NCBI GenBank assembly: GCA_022316685.1 | Contig: JAKJHU010000024.1 | Coordinates: 3,666,501 to 3,730,500, forward strand | DNA: 64,000 nt | Reading direction: 5' to 3' | Source: Progne subis subis | Taxonomy: Eukaryota; Chordata; Aves; Passeriformes; Hirundinidae | Part shown: positions 58,682 to 64,000 of the stretch, piece by piece | How positions within the stretch are numbered: position 1 is the first letter of the stretch | Layout: each line of letters opens with the position of its first letter | Position numbers and translations under genes: made by a program | The notes under the pieces: model-generated | Databases searched by the model: none | Told to the model about the DNA's origin: nothing | Seen by the model: the letters and a program-made list of their open reading frames with translations, nothing else

Positions 58682-60425
58682 CCCAGAATGTTACCATCTC
58701 CCTTGTGAAAATGTTTTCTTATAAATTAAGGTTTCCTGTGCTGTACCTGATGTCTGTTGTCCTTCATCCTGGTGATGTGCACTTCTGTTCCTTCTGTGGC
58801 CCTTGACATTGTTGAGGCAATTAATTTTCTTACAATCTCCTCCTTTGCCGTCATTTAGTTCAGTTTTGGTTTTATTCCAGTAGTAATAAGAAAAATGTAT
58901 TTTGTCTTTAAAAACTCCTACTCCCTCCAGTGCTTGATATGCGTTCTTTGCATTGACAGATATTTAGTATCAGAGGTCGAAATGGCAAAGCAGTTGCCAA
59001 TTCTGACTCCAAGATGCAGGGTAACTTCTAATAAATTCGCAGTGTAAGTGACAAACTCCAAACAATCTTTTATATGGCAGCCTAATATACACAGCTGTTG
59101 TAGCTACTTGTAGCAGCACATTTTTTTATAGTTTTGTGGGATTTTTTAATTTATTTTTCTCTTTTTTTCTGGCAATATAAGGTGTCTGGCTTACTATTAT
59201 GTTATGTTATGTCACCTAATGTTGTCTTTTCATGGGACATGTTAATTTCTAACCCGGCAATCTTCACTGTGGCTTCCAAGTCCTGCAGACATTCTTAGCA
59301 TTAGTATGTGGTATTCCTAAATCAGTGACTAGAGGAAAAATATGCTTACCTGGCCCCATTTCTTGTGCCTTATCTCCTGGGGCATAAGAGCTCAGGGATA
59401 TTATTTGACATCTGTTTCTGATTTCGATTATAGATACAAGAGAACTTGTTATGTTGGGTGCTCCAATAGGATTGCCAACTGCTAGATCCTAACTGAGAAC
59501 CACAGCTAAGGTCATGACTAATTCATACTAGCTACAGGTTAATTCAGCTGAGGACTTGTGCTCATAGACAATATTTTTAATTGGTTGCTGAATTACTTGT
59601 TGTTTGCTGTGGGAAAGTCCCATTTTCTTCCATTTCTGGTGCAATGTAGTTACTCTCTAACCACAAAGCAGTGGCTCTCCTTTATTCTTTTGGAGACTGC
59701 TTGTTCAAGGCTAATGACAGCTTTTCATCTTTGGGGTTTCACTGTTTAGGCTTTCTTTAAATTCTCTGCTTGATTTTGGTTGCTTGTTTTGCTAATCATC
59801 TATTTAAAACATGGAATAATTTTGATTGTATGAAGTTAAATAAAATAGACTGTTTAGACCCCTAGTACCTAGATTCTCCTTTTGTTTTAGTTTGACTATT
59901 TGCATTCTATGAACAGATCTGGTATTTTTTTTTTTTTTCCTTCTCTTTCCATTGCTATTGTTAATTCTGCTGCTTTGGGCCATGTTAAATTCACTTTTGC
60001 CAGGAATCATCTTTGGAATCTCTCATTATTAGCAGAGCATTCATTCTTTATGTCCTCTAGGACATTTCTAAATGGGCAGTATCCTGTTAGTCTGTTAAGC
60101 TGTCGCATACACAGTTATAGTATCATGCAACTGTAATGTCATATTGCCTTTTCCTATGATGAAATATTTTACCATGGTGTGGGGTTTGATATGTTACTCT
60201 TTTACAATTATTTGCACATCTTCTGAGGTTATTTGTTAATCTTCTGGTTTCTGAGACTGCTAAAAACTGCTTGAAACAGGGTAAATTTAACCTTTTGTAC
60301 ATTTAGGCAGATTATGTGTTCTCTGTAATCTTATATATGAAAAAACATTGGCCCGGGGTTTCTATATACTGCTGCCATTTTCTACATTGAACTGTTTATT
60401 TTCCTACACACTGCTACTCTTAATT

Positions 60426-60459
60426 TTTTTTAAACTAAAGAAGCCTTTAGTTTAAAAAA
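60426..60459. repeat. Perfect hairpin, 15-bp arms, 4-base loop
   Basis: TTTTTTAAACTAAAG (60426-60440) and CTTTAGTTTAAAAAA (60445-60459) are exact reverse complements around AAGC. On the minus strand the RNA would be a stem ending in a U tract; equally it may be a chance or slippage-derived palindrome. Confidence 0.92.
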
Positions 60460-61376
60460 GCAAATTTTACTTAATTTGACTGAAAAAACATCTCACTCTA
60501 TTTCAGCAACATGAAAGCACAAGTAGAGGAAAAAACTCTGTGTAATTAAAGAGCAAAAAGAGATGAAAATGGAGAATTGCGACATTATGTCTTGCTTTTC
60601 ATTTCCGGAGATGCTATCTGTTACCTCTCTGGAATAGTTTATTCTCGGTGCCAGAATGCTCAGCATTCTGATGCCAGGGCTGTTGTCCAAGGGCTGTGCC
60701 TTTGAAGGAGGTATGCATAAAATAATTTTTTCAATGATCATTTTCTATTACTAATTGCAATTTGGAAGACTAAACATATAACTGATTTGGTTTTGAAATT
60801 ATTGCTCTTGTAGATCATTTGATAGGTTATAGGTATTGTAAATGTCTTTTTTCATCATGAACCAGAAACTTGCCCTCTAGGAATTATATGTGTATTTTCT
60901 GTTCTGCAAAAGCCATTTAGGTAGATTTCAGCTTTTTTGAAGCAGTTGATATATTCTTTCTACTCTGGGTACCACACATCAGTTTGCTTGAAGCTACGAA
61001 TTTATTTATTTTATTTTATTTTATTTTATGGTTTATTTTATAGCACAGTATCAGGCATGAGCTGTGGAATATGTGCATTTAGGTCTGCCAGCACATAGAC
61101 TCTAGAGCTGATTAACCATTAGCAGAACCCCCAGCCTGGTGGCCAAATGCAGTCCCACGAGTGACAGCAGATGAGATTCAAATATGACTTGTACAGCATA
61201 CAAATTCTTACAATTCTTACTCTAGACAGCAGCTAAAACCCAAGAGTGCCTAAAGGAACTCAGTACAATAAGAACTTCTGTGTAGGTAAAACTTAATATA
61301 TGGTTTCCTTGTTCATCCAAAATGAATGATAAAATATTCATTTGCTGTAAAGGTGTGACTCAGGAGTCTGTCCAGA
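60460..61376. other. AT-rich non-coding DNA
   Basis: No gene is recognised apart from the TTTTA microsatellite. Confidence 0.6.
61000..61048 (+). repeat. TTTTA / TTTA microsatellite
   Basis: TTTA units pass into several TTTTA units, with one interruption (TGG at about 61029-61031). Confidence 0.88.
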
Positions 61377-61799
61377 TGTCCTGGTTCTGGCCAGGACAGG
61401 GTTAATTTTCTGCAGTAGCCAGGAAGAGGGCACGGCTGGGACACAGAGCTTATTCTATCCCACCACATGGAATTGCTGGGGATGGAGGGAAAGGGATTGG
61501 TTTCCAGGGAAAAGGGGTTCGAGCCAGTCAGGGAAACATGGCAGCTAGAGCAGTCTGGTGTTTGTTCATTGTCAGGGCCTTCATGTGTACATCCTCTTCC
61601 TTTCTTATACCTTTTGTTATTAATATTGTGCTGTTACTGTTCATTTTCTTATCTCAATGCTCTTTCCAGTAAATCATCCTTATCTTGACCCGTGGTCTTT
61701 GCCTTTTGTCCCTCTATCTGGAGCAGGCTGGGAGGGGAAGTAGTTGCCTGGTTTTAGTGTGAGTACTAAATTGGAGAATACCATTCCTAAACCATGACA
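61377..61799 (+). mobile_element. Solo LTR of an avian endogenous retrovirus (ERVL-like)
   Basis: The element begins TGTCCTGGTTCTGGCCAGGA and CAGGGTTAATTTTCTGCAG and ends CCTAAACCATGACA, the distinctive start and end of a widespread bird LTR family. A variant polyadenylation signal AGTAAA lies at 61668-61673, followed by CATCCTTATCTTGACCCGTG (U5). The flanking five bases are CCAGA (61372-61376) and CTAGA (61800-61804), a 4-of-5 match. This fits a 5-bp target duplication that has since acquired one substitution. No internal genes or partner LTR are adjacent. The 73-codon frame inside it (61467-61688) is not a gene. Confidence 0.9.
61668..61673 (+). terminator. Variant polyadenylation signal of the LTR
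   Basis: AGTAAA, a known weaker variant of AATAAA, sits where the signal is expected before the U5-like CTTGACCC segment. Confidence 0.5.
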
Positions 61800-61804
61800 C
61801 TAGA

Positions 61805-64000
61805 CTGAACTGTCTTCTCTGAATGTCGAAGGGGAGACTGAAATCCAGGCTTTGGCCAGGCAAGTTTCTGATGTGTCACCTTTTCAATAAATCAAACCCT
61901 TTCATTATCAATATCTCTTCTATCTCTCAGTCTCATCTCATTTCTCTCTCCACCTTGCATTTTGATTTTTTAAAATTATTCCTAATTTATAAGTAGGACA
62001 TTTTAACTACTGAAGTTTACTCTGTTTTAATGGATTTTTTCTGATTTTAATCATGTTTTGTATCATCAACTTCCACACGTCACCCTTCAGATGACAGACA
62101 AGAAAAAATGTCCCCAGACTTTACAAAATTATATGTCAGTACCTTAACAGTACTTAACCTCTTTTTACACAAATTGCTTTTTATATTAATTTCCAGTATT
62201 TATAGACATCAATAATTTTATTTGTATTAGGGTTAAGGAGAAAAGAGATTCTGAAAATTGTGCAAATTCAGGGGTACTTCACACTTGGTAAATATAGCCT
62301 GGCAGAGAAGCACAGCAGAGCCATTACATTTGGTTTCATATAAACACATGCCTGAAGGGGAAAGTGATTTTGGAGTTTGCCTGAGACCTGTTTTTTAGAG
62401 CCTAATGCAGTCAGGCACCCAACTACTGTTGTAGAAGAAATCAGTGTCCTATATCCCTTAGTCTTCTTTCATAATCCTAATCTATTTTTGGTGTATCTTT
62501 TATCTAGTCATAGGTAATATATACTGTCCATATATGGGAGGAAATGATCAATTAATATATTATTTATTAGAAAGAAATAGTTAACTATTTAAGTGATAAA
62601 ATTGAAAAAGATCCAATCTAAGCCAAAGCCAGCCTGTGGCTTAGGTCCCTCTATAGGGAAAATCATTTCAAGCTATTTGTGTTTTATTTTTCTCTACTCA
62701 GCCGGTTTTGAGGCCTAAATGTTTTGGTGATTTACATGCAATAAAGCCGGGCTTTTTTTCCAGGATCTCTCAAAGGCCATTTTAGTGACCTTCGGCAAGT
62801 TCATGGCAAATAAATAATGGGATTGAACCTAATTTCCTTTACAAAGGAAAGCAGCGTGGCTATAAGCATAAATGTTTATATACTCATCTGAGATACTGCG
62901 GTAAAAGAGTCCTGTGACAACAAACCAGCATTATTTATTGGAGTGGCTAAGGCTGAATGATGAAAATGCTAACACTATCTACTCAATCTGCATACTTGTT
63001 AGCGTGTCATAAACACAACACTTCCCATCAAACGCACTCTTCCCGATATGAATCAAGTGTTTTTATTACAGTGCTCTGCACTATTCATCAGTCTGACTCC
63101 CTGGCCTTAACTGCCAAACAGAAAATGCTTGCTGATTTTCAGGGATGTCACCACATAGCCGTGTGCTTTTGGTTAGAGTAACGGGCCATCAGCAAAGCAC
63201 ATACAAAAAATAGTTTCAAACATTTAAAACTGAATTCTGGGTATTTGTACCAGCAGTACAATTCAAGTACCTGCTTCTGCAATCAGTGGGTGTGCCCTAC
63301 TACTATACACAGAATTTTGACTTTCATTCATCATTAAAAATGAACCAAAATGTTCATAGAGAATCCCTGCATGACACTATTAGTTTCGCCATCAGACATG
63401 GGATAGTCTGTTGCACTTGAAGATTCTATCCTTCCCTATATATTGCATGACACCTGTATTTTCTGTATTTCTCTGTTTAAAATGCTGAACGTTTTGGGTA
63501 GGCAATCCATACAGGAACCTATTATTGCTAACAGTGTAGAGATCAACAAGAACATGGATTCTAAATCCTGGATTCTTGGATCAGTAAAACCTATTGAAGA
63601 CAATAATCAGTACAGATTGCAAATATTTTTGGTATTAAAAGTCAAGATAGGCAGTAGGCATGTTTTAGAACAGAGACCAAGGCTCCTTGACAATCTGGAA
63701 AAAACCCCGTTCTCTTGAAGAATTCTGTCAGAAAACAAAACTCCCATGTCTCATTGGCTTGGTCACTGTCATTTTTGGGTAATTAATCCCTGTGTCCATC
63801 CCACACTCTCTTAAGGGGTTATGTTCGGTGCTGTACACCAAGTGTTGAACAATCAGTGATCTTCGCTTTGTGAAAAATCTCAAAAAGTGTGTTATGCGTG
63901 GGAGGTGCAAAAAGTCAAGGTTTGAAATACAGAAGCAGCTGTAAACATCACACTTTCCTAGGTGTTTTGTGATGCTAGGGAACCTGATGTACTGTGAAAT
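61805..64000. other. Unique non-coding DNA, possibly including regulatory sequence
   Basis: No gene or repeat family is recognised. The stretch 62880-63200 is repeat-free, balanced in composition and rich in short developmental-factor-like motifs (AACAAACCAGCATTATTTAT, TGAATGATGAAAATGC). It may be a conserved element. The short frames at 62957-63181 and 63443-63718 have no known domain. Confidence 0.5.

Larger units (their letters stand above)
57245..60425. other. AT-rich non-coding DNA
   Basis: No gene is recognised. Contains the T-rich tract 57711-57746, the 15-bp tandem repeat at 58646-58681 and a T run near 59926-59938. Short frames are unsupported. Confidence 0.6.

Noticed and set aside
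61467..61688. 73-codon frame inside the last LTR
   Set aside because: It lies wholly within LTR sequence and has no protein motif.
1..64000. CRISPR arrays, operons, bacterial promoters or ribosome binding sites
   Set aside because: The repeats and LTRs show vertebrate nuclear DNA; no regularly spaced direct repeats are present.
1..64000. tRNA, rRNA, snRNA or known microRNA genes
   Set aside because: No conserved box A/B pairs, rRNA cores or familiar microRNA seeds were recognised by eye; a covariance-model scan would be decisive.

Overview
The window reads as vertebrate nuclear DNA, almost certainly from a bird and probably a songbird. The evidence is two 5'-truncated CR1 LINE copies (19708-19925 and 27108-27767, both minus). 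There are also LTR sequences of endogenous-retrovirus types known from bird, especially passerine, genomes: three apparently solo LTRs (4876-5336, 22648-23287, 61377-61799) and two 3' LTR fragments (51915-52111, 52879-53028). The sequence is AT-rich with scattered homopolymer tracts and no dense coding. Assignment to bird is from remembered family features, not from a search.

No protein-coding gene can be called with confidence. The open frames are short, overlap on both strands and mostly sit in local GC-rich patches (3230-3870, 8190-8600, 18940-19255, 20500-21150, 46223-46561, 53571-53990) or inside repeats. The window is best read as intergenic or intronic. The best exon-like objects are a 115-base segment at 14860-14974 flanked by good splice consensus sequences, a GC-rich open segment on the minus strand at 46223-46561, and a purine-rich segment at 9800-10085. 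None is tied to a known gene.

Layout. Positions 1-4 kb are AT-rich with a GC-rich patch carrying a 21-bp tandem repeat. A solo LTR lies near 5 kb. Positions 5.3-19 kb are mostly unique, with GC-rich patches, the candidate exon and a CT/AT microsatellite. Positions 19-28 kb hold the two CR1 copies, the cleanest solo LTR (perfect 5-bp target duplication) and a 42-base T tract. Positions 28-36.9 kb are unique AT-rich DNA with almost no repeats. Positions 37-46 kb hold a 48-base T tract, an unusual G-run plus pure A/C tract, and two blocks that look like conserved regulatory DNA (38205-39310, 44440-44770). Positions 46-53 kb hold the minus-strand open segment, a 25-bp-arm inverted repeat, an exact 40-bp tandem duplication and two LTR fragments. 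Positions 53-64 kb hold small repeats, a perfect 15-bp-arm hairpin, a TTTTA microsatellite and the last solo LTR.

I found no clear new biological system. The most checkable oddities are the 41118-41283 tract (potential G-quadruplexes on the minus strand), the inverted repeats, the exact 40-bp duplication, and the two exon candidates.
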